From Desulforamulus ruminis DSM 2154 (lineage in GTDB: Bacteria > Bacillota > Desulfotomaculia > Desulfotomaculales > Desulfotomaculaceae): a stretch of 64,000 nucleotides of DNA. The first letter of the stretch is position 1; each line of letters begins with the position of its first letter. A program made the position numbers and the translations under genes. Below are positions 52,366 to 63,977 of the stretch, piece by piece. The notes beneath the pieces are model-generated. The model was given only the letters and a program-made list of their open reading frames with translations. It ran no database searches and was not told the origin of the DNA. The stretch lies in contig NC_015589.1 of assembly GCF_000215085.1 (NCBI RefSeq), positions 248,001 through 312,000 on the forward strand, in the 5' to 3' direction.

Positions 52366-52377
52366 GGAGGAATCTCT

Positions 52378-54456
52378 ATGGCCCGACAGTTTCCGTTGGA
52401 GAGAACCCGGAACATTGGCATAATGGCCCATATTGATGCCGGAAAAACCACTACCACAGAGCGTATTTTGTTCTACACCGGGAAAGTTCATAAAATTGGT
52501 GAAGTGCATGATGGTGCAGCCACGATGGACTGGATGGTACAGGAGCAGGAAAGAGGAATTACCATTACCTCTGCCGCTACTACTGCCCAGTGGAATAATC
52601 ATCGTATTAATATTATAGATACACCCGGGCACGTGGACTTTACAGTGGAAGTAGAACGTTCGCTTCGGGTGTTAGATGGTGCTGTGGCTGTGTTCTGTTC
52701 GGTTGGTGGGGTAGAACCCCAATCTGAAACTGTCTGGAGACAGGCCGATAAATACGGCGTGCCCAGAATAGCTTATATTAATAAAATGGACCGTGTGGGA
52801 GCCGATTTCTACAACGGCCTGGATATGATTAAAAACCGGCTGGGTGCAAACCCGGTGGCCATTCAACTGCCCATTGGCAGCGAAGATGCTTTTGCCGGTA
52901 TGGTAGATCTGGTAACCAACAAGGCCATCCATTACGTGGATGACCTGGGGACCCACAGCGAAGTAACCGAGGTTCCTGCAGAACTGCAGGAGAAGGTTGC
53001 GGAATACAGGGAAAAACTTCTGGAAAGCGTTGCGGAAAGCGACGAAGAGTTGATGATGAAGTACCTGGAGGGTGAAGAACTGACCGAGGAAGAAATCAAA
53101 CTGGGGATCCGCAAGGCAACCCTGGCTTGTAAAATTACTCCGGTACTCTGCGGTTCATCCTTTAAAAACAAAGGGGTTCAGCCCTTGCTGGACGCTATCG
53201 TGGACTATATGCCGGCGCCTACGGATGTACCGGCCATTAAAGGGGTTAACCCCGACTCCGGTGCGGAAGATGCCCGGATTTCCAGTGATAGCGAACCCTT
53301 TTCGGCTCTGGCTTTTAAAATTATGACCGACCCTTATGTGGGTAAGTTGTCCTTCTTCCGGGTATATTCCGGAACCCTCAAATCCGGCTCCTATGTTTTT
53401 AATACAACCAAGGGCAAGAGGGAGCGGATTGGACGTATCCTGCAAATGCACGCCAACCACCGGGAAGAAATTCCCGAGGTCTATGCCGGTGATATTGCGG
53501 CAGCGGTGGGTCTGAAGGATACCACCACCGGGGATACCCTCTGCGATGAAAAACAACCTATTATTCTGGAATCCATGGAGTTTCCGGAAACGGTAATCTC
53601 AGTTGCCATTGAACCGAAAACCAAAGCGGACCAGGATAAGATGGGAGTTGCCTTGGGCAAGCTCACCGAAGAAGACCCCACCTTTAAGGTGCATACCGAT
53701 CATGAAACCGGGCAGACCATTATTGCCGGTATGGGTGAACTGCATCTGGAGATCATTGTGGATCGTCTGATGAGAGAATTCAAAGTGGAGGCCAATGTTG
53801 GACGGCCCCAGGTTGCTTATAGGGAAACCATTCGCAAAGCAGTTAAGGCGGAAGGTAAATTTGTACGGCAATCCGGCGGAAAAGGTCAATACGGTCACGT
53901 TTGGATTGAACTGGAGCCCCTGGAGCCAGGCGGCCCGGGTTATGAGTTTGTGAATAAAATTGTTGGCGGTGTCGTTCCCAAGGAATACATCACCCCTGTT
54001 GATAATGGTATTCGCGAAGCCCTGGAAAATGGTATTTTAGCGGGCTACCCCATGGTAGATATTAAAGCAACTTTGTTTGACGGTTCCTATCATGAAGTAG
54101 ACTCATCTGAAATGGCCTTTAAAATTGCAGGTTCCATGGCCTTCAAGAATGCGGCTCAAAAAGCCAGCCCTGTACTGCTGGAACCCATTTTTAAAGTGGA
54201 AGTTACCGTTCCGGAGGAATACATGGGTGACGTGATCGGCGACTTGAACAGCCGCCGGGGACGCATTGAGGAAATGGGCTCCCGCGGTAATGCCCGGGTG
54301 GTAACCTCTTATGTTCCCCTGGCAGAAATGTTTGGTTATGCCACCGATCTGCGTTCTAAAACCCAGGGACGTGGCGTATACAGCATGCAGTTGGATCACT
54401 ACGAGGAAGTGCCCAAAAACATTGCCGAAGGGATTATTGCTAAACGCAACGGCTAA
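52378..54456 (+). CDS. fusA: Elongation factor G
   Basis: EF-G (692 residues) drives translocation. GTPase motifs [27 protein letters not shown] and NKMDRVGA are present; the [11 protein letters not shown] switch I, domain IV ([20 protein letters not shown]) and domain V ([18 protein letters not shown]) are intact. Starts 12 bp after rpsG, with AAGGAGG. Confidence 0.97.
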   Translation: MARQFPLERTRNIGIMAHIDAGKTTTTERILFYTGKVHKIGEVHDGAATMDWMVQEQERGITITSAATTAQWNNHRINIIDTPGHVDFTVEVERSLRVLDGAVAVFCSVGGVEPQSETVWRQADKYGVPRIAYINKMDRVGADFYNGLDMIKNRLGANPVAIQLPIGSEDAFAGMVDLVTNKAIHYVDDLGTHSEVTEVPAELQEKVAEYREKLLESVAESDEELMMKYLEGEELTEEEIKLGIRKATLACKITPVLCGSSFKNKGVQPLLDAIVDYMPAPTDVPAIKGVNPDSGAEDARISSDSEPFSALAFKIMTDPYVGKLSFFRVYSGTLKSGSYVFNTTKGKRERIGRILQMHANHREEIPEVYAGDIAAAVGLKDTTTGDTLCDEKQPIILESMEFPETVISVAIEPKTKADQDKMGVALGKLTEEDPTFKVHTDHETGQTIIAGMGELHLEIIVDRLMREFKVEANVGRPQVAYRETIRKAVKAEGKFVRQSGGKGQYGHVWIELEPLEPGGPGYEFVNKIVGGVVPKEYITPVDNGIREALENGILAGYPMVDIKATLFDGSYHEVDSSEMAFKIAGSMAFKNAAQKASPVLLEPIFKVEVTVPEEYMGDVIGDLNSRRGRIEEMGSRGNARVVTSYVPLAEMFGYATDLRSKTQGRGVYSMQLDHYEEVPKNIAEGIIAKRNG

Positions 54457-54499
54457 TCCTAATTATTCTTTTCCATATGAGCAAGGAGGAAAGTAACAA

Positions 54500-55702
54500 A
54501 TGGCTAAGGCAAAATTTGAACGGAATAAACCCCACGTAAACATTGGAACCATCGGTCACGTTGACCACGGCAAAACCACCCTGACCGCAGCAATTACCGT
54601 GGTGCTGTCCACCGCCGGCGGCGCATCCGTAAAACGTTACGACGAAATTGACAACGCACCGGAAGAACGTGAACGGGGTATTACCATTAACACCGCCCAC
54701 GTTGAATACGAAACCGGCAACCGTCACTATGCCCACGTGGACTGCCCGGGCCACGCCGACTATGTTAAGAACATGATCACCGGAGCAGCCCAGATGGACG
54801 GAGCGATTCTGGTAGTATCCGCCGCAGACGGCCCGATGCCCCAGACCCGTGAGCACATCCTGCTGTCCCGTCAGGTAGGGGTTCCCTATATCGTAGTCTT
54901 CCTGAACAAATCCGACATGGTGGACGACGCGGAACTGCTGGAACTGGTAGACATGGAAGTAAGAGAACTGCTGAACTCCTACGAGTTCCCCGGGGACGAC
55001 ACACCCATCGTGGCAGGTTCCGGATTAAAAGCATTGGAATGCGGATGCGGCAAACGGGAGTGCGAATGGTGCGGCAAAGTGTGGGAACTGATGGATAATG
55101 TAGATGCTTACATTCCCACCCCTGAACGTGCCGTGGATAAGCCGTTCCTGATGCCGGTGGAAGACGTGTTCTCCATTACCGGACGTGGTACGGTAGCCAC
55201 CGGCCGTGTAGAACGGGGTCAAGTAAAAGTACAGGATGAAATTGAAATCGTAGGACTGAGCGACAAACCTCGGAAGACGGTAGTAACGGGCGTGGAAATG
55301 TTCCGGAAACTGCTGGATTATGCTCAGGCCGGTGATAATATTGGAGCGCTGCTGCGTGGTGTAGACCGCAAAGAAATCGAGCGTGGCCAGGTATTGGCGA
55401 AGCCCGGCAGCATCAAACCGCACACCAAATTCAGTGCGGAAGTGTATGTGCTGACCAAAGAAGAAGGTGGACGTCACACCCCGTTCTTTAACGGCTATCG
55501 TCCACAGTTCTACTTCCGTACCACGGATGTGACGGGTATCGTAACCCTGCCGGAAGGCGTGGAAATGGTAATGCCCGGAGATAACATCAAAGTGGACATC
55601 GACCTGATTACCCCCATCGCCATTGAAGAAGGACTGCGCTTTGCCATTCGTGAAGGCGGACGTACCGTAGGCGCCGGCGTGGTAACCGGTATCCGGGAGT
55701 AA
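54500..55702 (+). CDS. tuf: Elongation factor Tu, copy 2
   Basis: The same 400-residue protein as at 38310-39512, including the four-Cys insert at 181-191. This copy is in the ancestral place behind fusA and has its own ribosome site AAGGAGGAAAG, different from copy 1. The high expression of both copies explains why conversion keeps them the same. Confidence 0.97.
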   Translation: MAKAKFERNKPHVNIGTIGHVDHGKTTLTAAITVVLSTAGGASVKRYDEIDNAPEERERGITINTAHVEYETGNRHYAHVDCPGHADYVKNMITGAAQMDGAILVVSAADGPMPQTREHILLSRQVGVPYIVVFLNKSDMVDDAELLELVDMEVRELLNSYEFPGDDTPIVAGSGLKALECGCGKRECEWCGKVWELMDNVDAYIPTPERAVDKPFLMPVEDVFSITGRGTVATGRVERGQVKVQDEIEIVGLSDKPRKTVVTGVEMFRKLLDYAQAGDNIGALLRGVDRKEIERGQVLAKPGSIKPHTKFSAEVYVLTKEEGGRHTPFFNGYRPQFYFRTTDVTGIVTLPEGVEMVMPGDNIKVDIDLITPIAIEEGLRFAIREGGRTVGAGVVTGIRE

Positions 55703-55726
55703 TTTTAACTTAGTGTTCCGCTTGGC
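54500..55726 (+). repeat. Duplicated tuf block, copy 2
   Basis: Matches 38310-39536 from the start codon to CTTGGC 24 bp after the stop; the flanks are unrelated. In contrast to copy 1, no terminator follows here. Confidence 0.9.
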
Positions 55727-55867
55727 AAGGGTCTAGGGAACACCGGACCGGCTGCGCCGCGATGGAACCTCGAAAAGTGGCTAGCGATGAAGTGGAAGGT
55801 TGCTCGTAATTTTGAGGGAATTTTCATGGAGCAGTCCGCAAAATCGGACGTAAGGAGGGCTTATCCT

Positions 55868-56176
55868 ATGAAAAGCCAAAAGATTAGAATCAGGCTAAAG
55901 GCCTTTGATCATCAGATGCTGGACCAGTCTGCAGTCAAGATTGTCGACACCGCCAAAAGAACCGGTGCGCAAGTTGCAGGACCTGTTCCGCTTCCTACTG
56001 AAAAAAGTATCTACACCATTCTGCGTTCCCCCCACGTAAACAAAGACTCCCGGGAACAGTTTGAAATGCGTGTACACAAGCGTTTAATCGATATCCTGGA
56101 ACCCACACCGAAGACCGTTGATGCGCTCATGCGCTTGGATCTGCCTGCTGGCGTGGATATTGAAATTAAACTGTAA
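55868..56176 (+). CDS. rpsJ: Ribosomal protein S10
   Basis: S10 (102 residues), also the NusE antitermination partner of Nus[22 protein letters not shown] (two pieces), [20 protein letters not shown] and [13 protein letters not shown] are family-typical. ATG 55868 follows AAGGAGGGC; a longer frame from 55787 encodes a non-S10 segment. First gene of the S10 operon; no clear promoter in the 165-bp gap after tuf, so read-through is possible. Confidence 0.97.
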   Translation: MKSQKIRIRLKAFDHQMLDQSAVKIVDTAKRTGAQVAGPVPLPTEKSIYTILRSPHVNKDSREQFEMRVHKRLIDILEPTPKTVDALMRLDLPAGVDIEIKL

Positions 56177-56196
56177 TTGTAACCCCGAGAGTGTAT

Positions 56197-56221
56197 GTTA
56201 GAAGCCCAATGGGCTTCTAAC
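56197..56221 (+). other. 11-bp hairpin between rpsJ and rplC
   Basis: GTTAGAAGCCC (56197-56207) and GGGCTTCTAAC (56211-56221) pair perfectly around AAT. No T run follows (CTCTGACT), so it is more likely an RNA processing or stability element than a terminator. Confidence 0.6.
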
Positions 56222-56250
56222 CTCTGACTATAACAGGAGGTGCTTAAACC

Positions 56251-56880
56251 ATGCCAAAAGGAATTCTTGGCAAAAAAGTGGGCATGACCCAAATTTTTAC
56301 TGATAGAGGTGTTGCCATTCCGGTGACTGTTGTTGAAGCCGGTCCCTGCGTGGTAGTACAAAAAAAGACCGTTGACAATGATGGCTACAATGCCATCCAA
56401 ATGGGTTTTGGCGTTAAACGGGAAAACCTGATCAATAAACCTGTCAAGGGTCACCTGGCCAAAGCCGGCGTGCGTCCGGTACGTTTTCTGCGGGAACTGA
56501 AAATAGAAGATCCCGAGAATTTCCAACTGGGTCAGGAAATTAAAGCAGACATCTTTGGCGAAGGCGAAAAGGTAGACGTGGTAGGAACCAGCAAAGGGAA
56601 GGGATTCGCCGGCGGCATCAAGCGTCACAATTTCCACCGCGGACCCATGGCTCACGGTTCCAAATATCACCGTCGGCCCGGTTCCTCCGCTGCGAAGGGC
56701 CCTGCTCGGACCTTCAAAGGCAGAAAGCTTCCCGGCCATATGGGTTTTGCCCGGGTAACCGTACAGAACCTGGAAGTGGTTAAGGTGGATGCTGAACGTA
56801 ATTTGCTTGCCATTAAAGGTGCGGTACCCGGTCCCCGGGGCGGCCTGTTACTGGTAAAGAATAGCGTCAAAGCCAAGTAG
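56251..56880 (+). CDS. rplC: Ribosomal protein L3
   Basis: L3 (209 residues) is an early 50S assembly protein. [13 protein letters not shown] at the start and the long loop with [21 protein letters not shown] reaching towards the peptidyl-transferase centre are clear. Ribosome site AACAGGAGGTG. Confidence 0.97.
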   Translation: MPKGILGKKVGMTQIFTDRGVAIPVTVVEAGPCVVVQKKTVDNDGYNAIQMGFGVKRENLINKPVKGHLAKAGVRPVRFLRELKIEDPENFQLGQEIKADIFGEGEKVDVVGTSKGKGFAGGIKRHNFHRGPMAHGSKYHRRPGSSAAKGPARTFKGRKLPGHMGFARVTVQNLEVVKVDAERNLLAIKGAVPGPRGGLLLVKNSVKAK

Positions 56881-56915
56881 CGGTGACGCGCGGCGAAAGG
56901 AGGACTGTGAATCGT

Positions 56916-57536
56916 ATGCCTAAAGTAGCTTTATATAATATTAGCGGCGAGCAAGTGGGCGAAGTTGAACTCAATGATGCGATTTTCGGTATCGAGCCCA
57001 ACGAACCCGTTTTGCACGACGCCGTAGTAATGCAGCTTGCCAACCAACGGCAAGGAACTCACGACACCAAGACCAGAGCAGAAGTACGTGGCGGCGGACG
57101 CAAACCCTGGCGTCAAAAGGGCACCGGTCGCGCCCGGGCGGGCAGCACTCGTTCACCCATCTGGCGTTCCGGCGGTGTGGTATTCGGACCTCATCCCCGT
57201 GACTACTCCTACTCTTTGCCCAAGAAAGTGCGCCGTCTGGCTCTGAAGTCGGCCCTTTCCAGCAAAGTGCTGGATAATGACATCATCGTATTGGATGGTT
57301 TAACCATGGATGCGCCCAAGACCAAAGAAATGTCCCGCATTCTGGGCAACCTGAAAGCTGACAAGGCCCTGGTGGTAACTGCCGATCGGGATGTGAACGT
57401 GGAAAAGTCGGCGCGCAACATTGAAGGGGTTAAACCTCTAAAAGCCGAAGGCGTAAATGTTTACGATCTGTTAAAATACACCAAGTTGGTGATTACCAAA
57501 GACGCCGTTGCTAAGATTGAGGAGGTGCTGGCGTAA
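56916..57536 (+). CDS. rplD: Ribosomal protein L4
   Basis: L4 (206 residues) lines the exit tunnel. The extended loop [20 protein letters not shown] and [12 protein letters not shown] are typical. ATG 56916 is used, 11 nt after AAAGGAGG; GTG 56907 is too close to the site. Its last base overlaps the rplW start. Confidence 0.96.
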   Translation: MPKVALYNISGEQVGEVELNDAIFGIEPNEPVLHDAVVMQLANQRQGTHDTKTRAEVRGGGRKPWRQKGTGRARAGSTRSPIWRSGGVVFGPHPRDYSYSLPKKVRRLALKSALSSKVLDNDIIVLDGLTMDAPKTKEMSRILGNLKADKALVVTADRDVNVEKSARNIEGVKPLKAEGVNVYDLLKYTKLVITKDAVAKIEEVLA

Positions 57537-57823
57537 TGAAGAACCCGCGCGATATCCTCATCAAGCCGGTGGTAACCGAAAAAAGTACCGCACTGTTGGC
57601 AGACAACAAATATACCTTTATCGTAGAACTGAATGCTAACAAAACGGAAATTAAAAAGGCTGTTGAGGAAATCTTCAAAGTCAAGGTGGAAAATGTGAAT
57701 ACCATGCGGGTGAAAGGCAAAACCAAACGGGTTCGCCAATTCACCGGCAAAACGCCTGACCGTAAAAAGGCCATTGTAACCCTGAAGGAAGGCGACAAGA
57801 TCGAGATCTTTGAAGGACTGTAA
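57536..57823 (+). CDS. rplW: Ribosomal protein L23
   Basis: L23 (95 residues) sits at the tunnel exit and docks trigger factor and [15 protein letters not shown] at the N-terminus and [17 protein letters not shown] are family features. Start overlaps the rplD stop (TAATG), indicating coupling. Confidence 0.96.
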   Translation: MKNPRDILIKPVVTEKSTALLADNKYTFIVELNANKTEIKKAVEEIFKVKVENVNTMRVKGKTKRVRQFTGKTPDRKKAIVTLKEGDKIEIFEGL

Positions 57824-57837
57824 GGAGGGAAGCCCAG

Positions 57838-58662
57838 GTGGCAGTTAAAAATTTTAAACCGACCTCACCTGGCCGCCGGTTTGTTACCGTCTCCGACTTT
57901 AGCGAGATAACCAAGACCGAACCAGAGAAATCTCTGCTGGAGCCTCTTAAGAAGACCGGAGGACGCAATGCCCAGGGTCGCTTGACCGTAAGGCACCAGG
58001 GTGGCGGCCACAAGCGGATGTTCCGCTTAATTGACTTCAAGCGTAAAAAAGACGGCATTCCTGCCAAGGTTGCCTCTGTCGAATACGATCCGAACCGTTC
58101 CGCTCGTATTGCTCTGCTGCACTACGCGGATGGGGAAAAACGTTACATTCTGGCCCCGGTGGGCCTGAAAGTGGGAACGACCATTGTATCGGGACCGGAT
58201 TCGGACATTAAGGTAGGCAATTGTTTACCCTTGAAGAATATTCCCGTTGGTACCGTGGTACACAACATTGAACTGCACCCCGGCGCCGGAGCCCAACTGG
58301 TACGTTCTGCTGGCGGCTCTGCCCAGTTAATGGCCAAGGAAGGCAAACATGCCACCCTGCGCCTGCCCTCGGGCGAAATGCGTATGGTGCTGCAGGAATG
58401 CCGGGCCACCATTGGTCAGGTAGGAAACCTTGAACACGAAAACATTACCATTGGTAAAGCCGGGCGCTCCCGCCATCTGGGAATCAGACCCACCGTTCGC
58501 GGTAAGGTAATGAACCCGGTTGATCACCCCCACGGTGGTGGTGAAGGACGTAACCCCATCGGCCGGAACCCCGTTACTCCCTGGGGCAAACCCGCACAGG
58601 GCGCACGGACCCGCGGCAAGAAGAAAAGCGATCGCCTGATCGTAAAACGGCGTAATAAGTAA
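57838..58662 (+). CDS. rplB: Ribosomal protein L2
   Basis: L2 (274 residues), needed for subunit joining and peptidyl transfer. [19 protein letters not shown], the VKAxxD-like central region and the conserved C-terminal [19 protein letters not shown] with its essential His are present. GTG start after AAGGAGGGAAG. Confidence 0.97.
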   Translation: MAVKNFKPTSPGRRFVTVSDFSEITKTEPEKSLLEPLKKTGGRNAQGRLTVRHQGGGHKRMFRLIDFKRKKDGIPAKVASVEYDPNRSARIALLHYADGEKRYILAPVGLKVGTTIVSGPDSDIKVGNCLPLKNIPVGTVVHNIELHPGAGAQLVRSAGGSAQLMAKEGKHATLRLPSGEMRMVLQECRATIGQVGNLEHENITIGKAGRSRHLGIRPTVRGKVMNPVDHPHGGGEGRNPIGRNPVTPWGKPAQGARTRGKKKSDRLIVKRRNK

Positions 58663-58736
58663 TACACTTAGGGAGGGTGCAACACACCCGGCCCCGTGAG
58701 TATGGAAGATGAGCATGTTCCGGAAGGAGGTTCATG

Positions 58737-59021
58737 ATGACTCGTTCTCTTAAAAAAGGACCCTTTATTGACGATCACCTCTTGAAGAAAATCGAACAGA
58801 TGAATGAGAAGGGCGAGAAAAAGGTTATTAAAACCTGGTCCCGTCGTTCCACCATCTTCCCGCAGATGATTGGTCATACCATTGCTGTATATGACGGCCG
58901 CAAGCATATCCCGGTTTATGTAACGGAAGATATGGTAGGGCACAAACTGGGTGAGTTCGCACCCACCCGCGTATACCGGGGCCACGGTGGTCACACCGAA
59001 AGATCCTCGGCGCTTAAGTAA
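58737..59021 (+). CDS. rpsS: Ribosomal protein S19
   Basis: S19 (94 residues) contacts the 30S head and the A-site t[22 protein letters not shown] and [19 protein letters not shown] are conserved. Two consecutive ATG codons (58734, 58737) follow AAGGAGG; the second gives the usual N-terminus. Confidence 0.96.
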   Translation: MTRSLKKGPFIDDHLLKKIEQMNEKGEKKVIKTWSRRSTIFPQMIGHTIAVYDGRKHIPVYVTEDMVGHKLGEFAPTRVYRGHGGHTERSSALK

Positions 59022-59040
59022 CCACAGAGGGGGCAAAACG

Positions 59041-59382
59041 ATGGAAGCGAGAGCAATCGCCAAATTTATCCGCGTATCCCCGCGTAAAGCCCGCATGGTA
59101 GTCGATTTGATTCGGGGCAAGAAACTGGAGGAAGCCTTAGCCATTTTGCGCTACACTCCCAATAAAGCTACCGATGCCGTGACCAAAGTGGTCAAATCTG
59201 CTGCTGCTAACGCGGAACACAATTATGAAATGGATCGGGATGAAATTTTTATATCTGCCATTTATGTCGATCAAGGCCCAAGTCTCAAGCGTGTTATGCC
59301 CAGGGCCATGGGTCGCGCGGATATAATTAAAAGAAAAACCAGCCACATTACCGTAGTGGTCTCGGATAAAAAGGAGGGATAA
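59041..59382 (+). CDS. rplV: Ribosomal protein L22
   Basis: L22 (113 residues) lines the exit tunnel. [20 protein letters not shown] and the C-terminal hairpin [20 protein letters not shown] are typical. Starts after AGGGGGC, 19 bp after rpsS. Confidence 0.97.
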   Translation: MEARAIAKFIRVSPRKARMVVDLIRGKKLEEALAILRYTPNKATDAVTKVVKSAAANAEHNYEMDRDEIFISAIYVDQGPSLKRVMPRAMGRADIIKRKTSHITVVVSDKKEG

Positions 59383-59386
59383 TTGC

Positions 59387-60052
59387 GTGGGCCAGAAGGT
59401 TAACCCGAAGGGTTTACGTATCGGCATCATCAAAGACTGGGATGGAAAATGGTTTGCGGATAAACGCAATTACTCCAATTTATTGATCGAAGATGTTAAG
59501 ATTCGTGAGTTCATTAAAAAGAAACTTTACCAGGCCGGTATAGCCAAAATTCAAATTGAACGTGCGGCTAACCGCGTAAAAATTTCCATTCATACTGCCA
59601 AACCCGGTATCGTCATTGGCCGTGGGGGCGCGGAAGTGGAAAACCTGCGCAAGCAGTTGGAAAAAATGACTGCCAAACAGGTGAATGTCAACATTGTAGA
59701 AATCAAAACACCGGAAGTGGATGCCCAACTGGTAGCGGAAAACATTGCTTCCCAACTGGAAAAACGGATCGCTTTCCGCCGGGCTATGAAGCAAACGGTT
59801 CAACGCTCCTTGAGACTGGGAGCCAAAGGCATTAAGATTGCCTGCAGCGGTCGTCTGGGTGGAGCTGAAATTGCCCGTACCGAATGGTACAGCGAAGGCA
59901 AAGTGCCTCTGCATACCCTGCGTGCAGACATTGATTATGGTTTCGCAGAAGCCAATACCACTTACGGTAAAATTGGCGTTAAAGTATGGATTTATAAAGG
60001 AGAAGTTTTGCCGGAAGCGAAAAAACCCGCAGCCGGTCAAGGAGGCGAGTAA
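59387..60052 (+). CDS. rpsC: Ribosomal protein S3
   Basis: S3 (221 residues) is part of the mRNA entry channel. [20 protein letters not shown] at the start, the KH motif [17 protein letters not shown], and the C-terminal [16 protein letters not shown]-like [16 protein letters not shown] are present. GTG start after AAGGAGGG. Confidence 0.97.
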   Translation: MGQKVNPKGLRIGIIKDWDGKWFADKRNYSNLLIEDVKIREFIKKKLYQAGIAKIQIERAANRVKISIHTAKPGIVIGRGGAEVENLRKQLEKMTAKQVNVNIVEIKTPEVDAQLVAENIASQLEKRIAFRRAMKQTVQRSLRLGAKGIKIACSGRLGGAEIARTEWYSEGKVPLHTLRADIDYGFAEANTTYGKIGVKVWIYKGEVLPEAKKPAAGQGGE

Positions 60053-60055
60053 CCG

Positions 60056-60490
60056 ATGCTTATTCCGAAGAGGGTTAAATATCGCAAGCAGCATCGCCCC
60101 CGTGGTAACGGTGGTGTGGCCAAAGGCGGCGCTGAAGTAAGCTTCGGCGAATACGGAATCCAGGCCCTGGAGGCCGGGTGGATTACCAACCGTCAGATCG
60201 AGGCTGCTCGTATTGCGATGACCCGTTATATTAAACGTGGTGGTAAAGTATGGATCCGCATATTTCCGGATAAGCCCATTACCCAAAAACCCGCTGAAAC
60301 CCGTATGGGTTCCGGTAAAGGGGCGCCGGAGCATTGGGTGGCTGTGGTTAAACCCGGACGCGTGATGTTTGAAGTAGCCGGCGTACCCGAAGCCACTGCC
60401 CGGGAGGCCATGCGTTTAGCCATGCACAAGTTACCGGTTCAGTGCAAGTTTGTAAAACGCGGGGAAGTAGGTGAAGCCAATGAAAGTTAA
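60056..60490 (+). CDS. rplP: Ribosomal protein L16
   Basis: L16 (144 residues) helps position A-site t[41 protein letters not shown] and FEVAGV are family-typical. It overlaps rpmC by 11 bp, so the two are probably translationally coupled. Confidence 0.97.
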   Translation: MLIPKRVKYRKQHRPRGNGGVAKGGAEVSFGEYGIQALEAGWITNRQIEAARIAMTRYIKRGGKVWIRIFPDKPITQKPAETRMGSGKGAPEHWVAVVKPGRVMFEVAGVPEATAREAMRLAMHKLPVQCKFVKRGEVGEANES

Positions 60491-60683
60491 AGAACTCAGA
60501 GATCTTTCCGATCTTGAAATATCTAAAAAGATTGATGACTCCAAGGATGAGCTCTTTAAATTAAGATTTCAACTGGCCACCGGACAACTGGATAACCCCA
60601 TGAAGATTAAAGAATGCAAGCGGAGAATTGCCCGTTTAAAAACCGTTGAGACTGAAAGAAAGATGGGCATTCGCCAGGCTTAA
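60480..60683 (+). CDS. rpmC: Ribosomal protein L29
   Basis: L29 (67 residues), a small helical hairpin near the tunnel exit: [19 protein letters not shown], then [17 protein letters not shown] 60480 is used, inside the end of rplP, with GAAGTAGGTGA upstream. Confidence 0.95.
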   Translation: MKVKELRDLSDLEISKKIDDSKDELFKLRFQLATGQLDNPMKIKECKRRIARLKTVETERKMGIRQA

Positions 60684-60718
60684 TCTGGTAAATAGTCGTC
60701 GACCAGGAAGGAGGTACG

Positions 60719-60988
60719 ATGGTGGAGCAACAGCGTAATCTGCGTAAAGTCCGTCAGGGCAGAGTGGTAAGCGATAAAATGGATAAAACCGTTGTGGTAG
60801 CCGTAGAAGATCGCATCCGTCACCCGCTATATAACCGCACCATCCGTCAAACCAAGAAATTTAAAGCCCATGATGAAGAAAACAGCTGCCGTACCGGTGA
60901 TACTGTCCGCATCATGGAGACCCGCCCGCTGTCCAAGGAGAAGCGCTGGCGTGTAGTTGAGATCCTGGAACGGGCCGAACAAATTTAA
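60719..60988 (+). CDS. rpsQ: Ribosomal protein S17
   Basis: S17 (89 residues), OB-fold protein of the 30S body. [20 protein letters not shown] and [20 protein letters not shown] are conserved. Ribosome site AAGGAGGTACG. Confidence 0.97.
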   Translation: MVEQQRNLRKVRQGRVVSDKMDKTVVVAVEDRIRHPLYNRTIRQTKKFKAHDEENSCRTGDTVRIMETRPLSKEKRWRVVEILERAEQI

Positions 60989-61024
60989 TTACGGCTTTAC
61001 CGGGCACGAAGGGAGGTCAAATCC

Positions 61025-61393
61025 GTGATTCAAGTTCAGACCATGCTGAAGGCTGCTGATAACACCGGGGCCCGCAAGCTCATGTGCATCAGGGTTCTGG
61101 GTGGCTCCCTGCGCCGCTATGCCGGTGTGGGAGATATTATTGTTGCCTCTGTTAAAGAAGCTACACCCGGCGGCGTTGTTAAAAAAGGCGATGTCGTTAA
61201 GTGTGTGGTGGTACGTACGGTGAAAGAGTTACGCCGGGAAGACGGTTCCTATATCAAATTCGATGAGAATGCTGCTGTGGTCATTAAAGATGATAAAAGC
61301 CCCAGAGGTACCCGTATCTTTGGACCTGTAGCCCGGGAACTGCGTGAAAAGGATTTCATGAAAATTGTATCCCTGGCACCGGAAGTAATTTAG
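61025..61393 (+). CDS. rplN: Ribosomal protein L14
   Basis: L14 (122 residues) contributes to the subunit interface. [20 protein letters not shown] and [23 protein letters not shown] are typical. GTG start after AGGGAGGTC. The 92-bp spacer to rplX contains CT-rich near-repeats (CTCTCACTTCC, CTTCTCACCTCTC) complementary in part to GTGAGGTAAGGGTGG just after the gene. Confidence 0.97.
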   Translation: MIQVQTMLKAADNTGARKLMCIRVLGGSLRRYAGVGDIIVASVKEATPGGVVKKGDVVKCVVVRTVKELRREDGSYIKFDENAAVVIKDDKSPRGTRIFGPVARELREKDFMKIVSLAPEVI

Positions 61394-61485
61394 CAAAGCT
61401 GTGAGGTAAGGGTGGTAGGAGAGTTCATCTATCCAACCTCTCACTTCCCACTTCTCACCTCTCATATAGGGGGTGTAATGGCAAC

Positions 61486-61806
61486 ATGCCAAAGGTTCAC
61501 GTTCGCAAGGGCGATACCGTTTTAGTGATAACCGGCAAAAGCGCCGGGAAAAAAGGAAAAGTAGTCTCCGTTGAGCCGGAAAAAAGCCGCTTGATTGTTG
61601 AAGGCGTAAATATTGTTAAGCGTCACCAAAAGGCCACTCCTAAGATGCCTCAGGGAGGTATCGTAGAAAAAGAGGCCCCCATCCATAGCTCCAATGTTAT
61701 GCTGTATTGCGGGAAATGCAACAAGCCGACCCGGATCCAGAAAAAAATGCTGGAAAACGGGAAAAAAGAGCGTGTTTGCAAACATTGTGGCGAAACACTC
61801 AGCTAA
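61486..61806 (+). CDS. rplX: Ribosomal protein L24
   Basis: L24 (106 residues) is an assembly initiator with an N-terminal KOW domain ([20 protein letters not shown]). The C-terminal part carries two CxxC pairs, CGKC and CKHC, so a zinc-binding ribbon is likely. ATG after GGGGGTG. Confidence 0.96.
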   Translation: MPKVHVRKGDTVLVITGKSAGKKGKVVSVEPEKSRLIVEGVNIVKRHQKATPKMPQGGIVEKEAPIHSSNVMLYCGKCNKPTRIQKKMLENGKKERVCKHCGETLS

Positions 61807-61833
61807 CAGCGGAGTCGGAAAGGAGGAGAAAAA

Positions 61834-62379
61834 GTGGCAAGGCTAAAGGATAAATACCTGAATGAAGTTGTACCGGCTTTAATGCAAAAGTTTGGTTACA
61901 AGAACATCATGCAGGTTCCTAAACTGGAGAAAGTCGTTATCAATATTGGACTGGGCGAAGCCATTCAAAACAGCAAGGCCGTGGACGCCGCTGTGAACGA
62001 TCTGATGACCGTTACCGGTCAGCGGCCGATCACCACCAAGGCCAAGAAATCCATCGCTGCCTTCAAGCTTCGTGCCGGAATGACCATTGGAACTAAGGTT
62101 ACCCTGCGCGGAGAGCGCATGTATGAATTTGCCGACAGGCTCTTCAATATCGCACTGCCCCGGGTTCGTGACTTCCGTGGTGTTTCCGACAAATCCTTTG
62201 ATGGCCGCGGCAATTACAATATGGGAATCAAAGAGCAGTTAATCTTCCCGGAAATTGAATACGACAAGATTGATAAAGTGCGCGGTATGGATGTTTGTTT
62301 TGTAACAACAGCCAAAACCGATGAAGAAGCCAGAGAGCTGCTTAGACTGATGGGCATGCCCTTTATTAAAGCAAGCTAA
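61834..62379 (+). CDS. rplE: Ribosomal protein L5
   Basis: L5 (181 residues) binds 5S rRNA and contacts P-site t[38 protein letters not shown] and [19 protein letters not shown] are typical. GTG start after AAAGGAGGAG. Confidence 0.97.
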   Translation: MARLKDKYLNEVVPALMQKFGYKNIMQVPKLEKVVINIGLGEAIQNSKAVDAAVNDLMTVTGQRPITTKAKKSIAAFKLRAGMTIGTKVTLRGERMYEFADRLFNIALPRVRDFRGVSDKSFDGRGNYNMGIKEQLIFPEIEYDKIDKVRGMDVCFVTTAKTDEEARELLRLMGMPFIKAS

Positions 62380-62403
62380 ACTTCCGGCAAAGGAGGGTAT
62401 TCG

Positions 62404-62589
62404 ATGGCCAAAAAATCTATGATTAACAAGGCAAACCGGCCGCAGAAGTTTACAGTGCGTGCGCATAACCGCTGCAAATTGTGTGGTCGGCCCCACGGCT
62501 ATATGCGAAAGTTTGGTATCTGCCGTATTTGCTTCCGCGAACTTTCCTATAAAGGCGAGATTCCCGGAGTAAAGAAAGCTAGCTGGTAA
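62404..62589 (+). CDS. rpsZ: Ribosomal protein S14, zinc-binding type
   Basis: Short S14 (61 residues) with the four-Cys zinc finger [20 protein letters not shown]. This is the type Z form common in Firmicutes; a zinc-free paralogue would be elsewhere if present. Ribosome site AAAGGAGGG. Confidence 0.97.
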   Translation: MAKKSMINKANRPQKFTVRAHNRCKLCGRPHGYMRKFGICRICFRELSYKGEIPGVKKASW

Positions 62590-62610
62590 TCAGGAAGGAG
62601 GTTGCATCAC

Positions 62611-63009
62611 ATGGTCATGACCGATCCCATTGCGGATTTTCTAACCAGGATACGCAATGCCAATACGGTTTACCATGATAAAGTAGAAGCCCCGGCCTCC
62701 AATGTAAAAAAGGCCATTGCAGAACTTTTAAAGCAAGAGGGCTATATTAAAGATTATGAAACCGTAGAAGATGGTAAACAAGGTGTTTTAAGACTGTATC
62801 TAAAATATGGCGGCAGCAAGCAGCGCGTTATTACCGGCTTAAAAAGAATTTCCAAACCCGGTCTGCGGGTTTACGCCAAAAAAGACCAGGTTCCCAAGGT
62901 ACTGGGTGGTCTGGGGATTGCCATTGTATCTACTTCCCAGGGAATTATGACCGACAAACAAGCGCGTCAGGCTGGACTGGGCGGCGAGGTTATTTGCTAC
63001 GTATGGTAG
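62611..63009 (+). CDS. rpsH: Ribosomal protein S8
   Basis: S8 (132 residues) binds 16S helix 21 and can repress the spc operon. [20 protein letters not shown] and the C-terminal [22 protein letters not shown] are typical. ATG 62611 has the best spacing from GGAAGGAGG; TTG 62602 overlaps the site. Confidence 0.97.
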   Translation: MVMTDPIADFLTRIRNANTVYHDKVEAPASNVKKAIAELLKQEGYIKDYETVEDGKQGVLRLYLKYGGSKQRVITGLKRISKPGLRVYAKKDQVPKVLGGLGIAIVSTSQGIMTDKQARQAGLGGEVICYVW

Positions 63010-63032
63010 CTTGCGTACAGGAGGTGTGATTG

Positions 63033-63581
63033 ATGTCCAGGATTGGTAAAAAGCCAATTCCAGTGCCCCAAGGGGTTGACATCCAGATCAATGGCAACAA
63101 TGTTCTGGTTAAAGGACCCAAGGGTCAGATGGAAAGGGAATTCCACCGGGATATGATGATTAAACTGGAGGATGGCACTCTGCTGGTTGAACGCCCCAGT
63201 GATGCGAAGGACCACCGTTCACTGCATGGTTTAAGCCGGACTCTGCTCAGCAATATGGTGGAAGGGGTAACCAAAGGCTTCCAGCGCAACCTTGAACTGG
63301 TGGGCGTAGGTTACCGGGCTGCCAAACAAGGCAATAAACTGGTGCTAACTGTGGGTTACTCCCACCCGGTAGAGATGGATCCTCCTGCCGGTATTGAAAT
63401 TGAAGTTCCTGCACCCACCAAAATCAGCATCAAAGGTTATGACAAGCAAGTGGTGGGTCAATTTGCAGCCAACGTTCGTGCCGTGCGGGAACCCGAGCCT
63501 TATAAAGGCAAAGGGATTAAATACGAGGGTGAACGTATCCGTCGTAAGGCCGGCAAGGCAGGCGGCAAAGGCAAGAAATAG
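63033..63581 (+). CDS. rplF: Ribosomal protein L6
   Basis: L6 (182 residues), two related domains near the factor-binding site. [20 protein letters not shown] at the start and [19 protein letters not shown] near the end are conserved. ATG 63033 is used; the overlapping TTG 63030 is an alternative. Ribosome site CAGGAGGTG. Confidence 0.97.
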   Translation: MSRIGKKPIPVPQGVDIQINGNNVLVKGPKGQMEREFHRDMMIKLEDGTLLVERPSDAKDHRSLHGLSRTLLSNMVEGVTKGFQRNLELVGVGYRAAKQGNKLVLTVGYSHPVEMDPPAGIEIEVPAPTKISIKGYDKQVVGQFAANVRAVREPEPYKGKGIKYEGERIRRKAGKAGGKGKK

Positions 63582-63599
63582 GGAAGGAGTTGAATCCGG

Positions 63600-63968
63600 T
63601 TGCTTACCAAACCCGACCGTAAAGCGATTCGTGCCAAGCGCCGTCGCAGAGTACGGAATAAGATTTTGGGCACAGCGGAAAGGCCGCGTCTTAACGTGTT
63701 CCGCAGCTTAAATAACATTTATGCCCAACTCATTAATGATGAAACTGGCGTGACCGTGGTTGCTGCTTCAACCCTGTCGCCGGAATTAAAGGGCCAGTTG
63801 AAGAGCGGCGGCAACTTAGAAGCCGCTAAAGCCGTTGGCAGCCTGATAGGGAAACAGGCCCTGGAAAAGGGTGTTAAAGAAGTAATCTTTGACCGTGCGG
63901 GCTACCTGTATCATGGTCGTGTAAAAGCCCTGGCAGAAGGTGCCAGAGAAGCAGGGCTGGACTTCTAG
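63600..63968 (+). CDS. rplR: Ribosomal protein L18
   Basis: L18 (122 residues) binds 5S r[23 protein letters not shown] and the C-terminal [20 protein letters not shown] are typical. TTG start after GGAAGGAG by about 10 nt. Complete; only the following gene is cut by the window end. Confidence 0.96.
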   Translation: MLTKPDRKAIRAKRRRRVRNKILGTAERPRLNVFRSLNNIYAQLINDETGVTVVAASTLSPELKGQLKSGGNLEAAKAVGSLIGKQALEKGVKEVIFDRAGYLYHGRVKALAEGAREAGLDF

Positions 63969-63977
63969 TCTGGTGAC

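Noticed and set aside
61394-61485. Interleaved GTGAGG and CTCACC words between rplN and rplX
   Set aside because: Low-complexity, imperfect pairing with no clear stem; probably a spacer expansion in an otherwise tight operon.
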